Shown here in pieces: positions 63,658 to 64,000 of a DNA stretch of 64,000 nt; position 1 is the stretch's first letter; each line of letters starts with the position of its first letter. A program made the position numbers and the translations under genes. The DNA is from Flavobacterium pectinovorum (GTDB lineage: Bacteria > Bacteroidota > Bacteroidia > Flavobacteriales > Flavobacteriaceae): NCBI RefSeq assembly GCF_006438875.1, contig NZ_RCZH01000022.1, positions 19,947-83,946 on the forward strand, in the 5' to 3' direction. Under the pieces are notes generated by a model that saw only the letters and a list, made by a program, of their open reading frames with translations, was not told the origin of the DNA and searched no databases.

Positions 63658-64000
63658 ATGTATATACCTTTTGAAGATTTACCTGGTGAGTCCAAAATTT
63701 GGATTTATCAATCAAACAGAAAATTTTCTGAGGAAGAATTTTCTGAAATAGAAACTGACCTGAAAGCTTTCGTTGAAGGCTGGGCAGCACACGGAACAAG
63801 CCTTGAAGCTTCGTACGAACTAAAATACAACCGATTCATTATTTTGGCTGTAAATCAAGATGTACAAGCAGCTACAGGATGTTCTATCGATAGTTCTGTA
63901 GAATTTATTCAGAGTTTGGAGAAAAAGTATAACGTTGATTTGTTAGATAAAATGAACGTGACTTTTAAACTAGGCGAACATATCGCACATAAACCTCTAA
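63658..64000 (+). CDS. Conserved Bacteroidota protein (cut by right edge)
   Basis: The first 114 codons of a small soluble protein from the ATG at 63658 (MYIPFEDLPGESKIWIYQ), still open at the window end. It has the segment FVEGWAAHGTSLEASYEL and a conserved-looking Cys in ATGCSIDSSVEF. Proteins like this are often labelled ABC transporter ATPase in Bacteroidota, but there is no Walker A or B motif in what can be seen, so I do not accept that label. The family is conserved in flavobacteria; function is unknown. Confidence 0.8.
   Translation, partial: MYIPFEDLPGESKIWIYQSNRKFSEEEFSEIETDLKAFVEGWAAHGTSLEASYELKYNRFIILAVNQDVQAATGCSIDSSVEFIQSLEKKYNVDLLDKMNVTFKLGEHIAHKPL

Noticed and set aside
63658..64000. 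ABC transporter ATPase
   Set aside because: No Walker A, signature or Walker B motif is visible in the part present.

Overview
The window looks like chromosome of an environmental Flavobacterium-type Bacteroidota. The DNA is visibly AT-rich. Shine-Dalgarno sites are mostly absent, and several genes have the Bacteroidota -7 box TAnnTTTG. Typical contents are an ECF sigma/FecR/TonB receptor trio, a T9SS-sorted protein, a Bacteroidota-type LptD, TamB next to TsaD, and many short-leader lipoproteins. I saw no tRNA, rRNA, CRISPR array, prophage or transposase.

Layout. 1-3253 (minus): cell-surface signalling set (ECF sigma, FecR, STN-type TonB receptor that runs off the left edge). 3456-5388 (plus): a lipoprotein and an outer-membrane phospholipase A. 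5440-10276: a TonB-linked barrel receptor divergent from a lipobox-bearing LytS-like kinase with its LytTR regulator. 10277-13999: repeat-rich DNA around a GH9 glycosidase/ThuA-like pair; the GH9 gene carries an in-frame amber codon. 14000-17387: oleate hydratase and fatty acid desaturase. 17936-37133: the main accessory locus. It holds two tandem barrel proteins, a T9SS-sorted protein, a 3283-residue SpvB/Rhs protein with a Sec signal and a lysozyme-like C-terminal toxin tip, then a string of immunity-like lipoproteins and two displaced (orphan) Rhs tips. One orphan tip is decayed and PLA2-like. The other is intact and resembles a clan CD (caspase-like) peptidase.

37239-46232: mostly housekeeping genes (D-Ala-D-Ala dipeptidase, SAM methyltransferase, AI-2E exporter family, M43 metalloprotease, TrmH-type methyltransferase, DUF4159 protein, RsmE, TsaD). 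46441-50931: TamB. 51247-55286: a glycolysis block (pfkA, gap, GlcNAc-kinase-like, methylglyoxal synthase) plus a second MGS-like gene that has lost phosphate-binding residues. 55267-64000: RidA, LptD, an envelope and redox series (amidase, MlaD/MCE, two Fe-S proteins), a secreted protein, and a conserved gene cut by the right edge.

The most interesting region is 17936-37133. Near-identical 163-bp Rhs-core segments sit at the head of each toxin tip and could let tips be swapped by recombination. Each tip is followed by a lipid- or membrane-anchored candidate immunity protein, which fits envelope-directed toxins. Dispersed REPIN-like inverted repeats at 10488, 13569, 17557 and 44290 form a second layer of structure.
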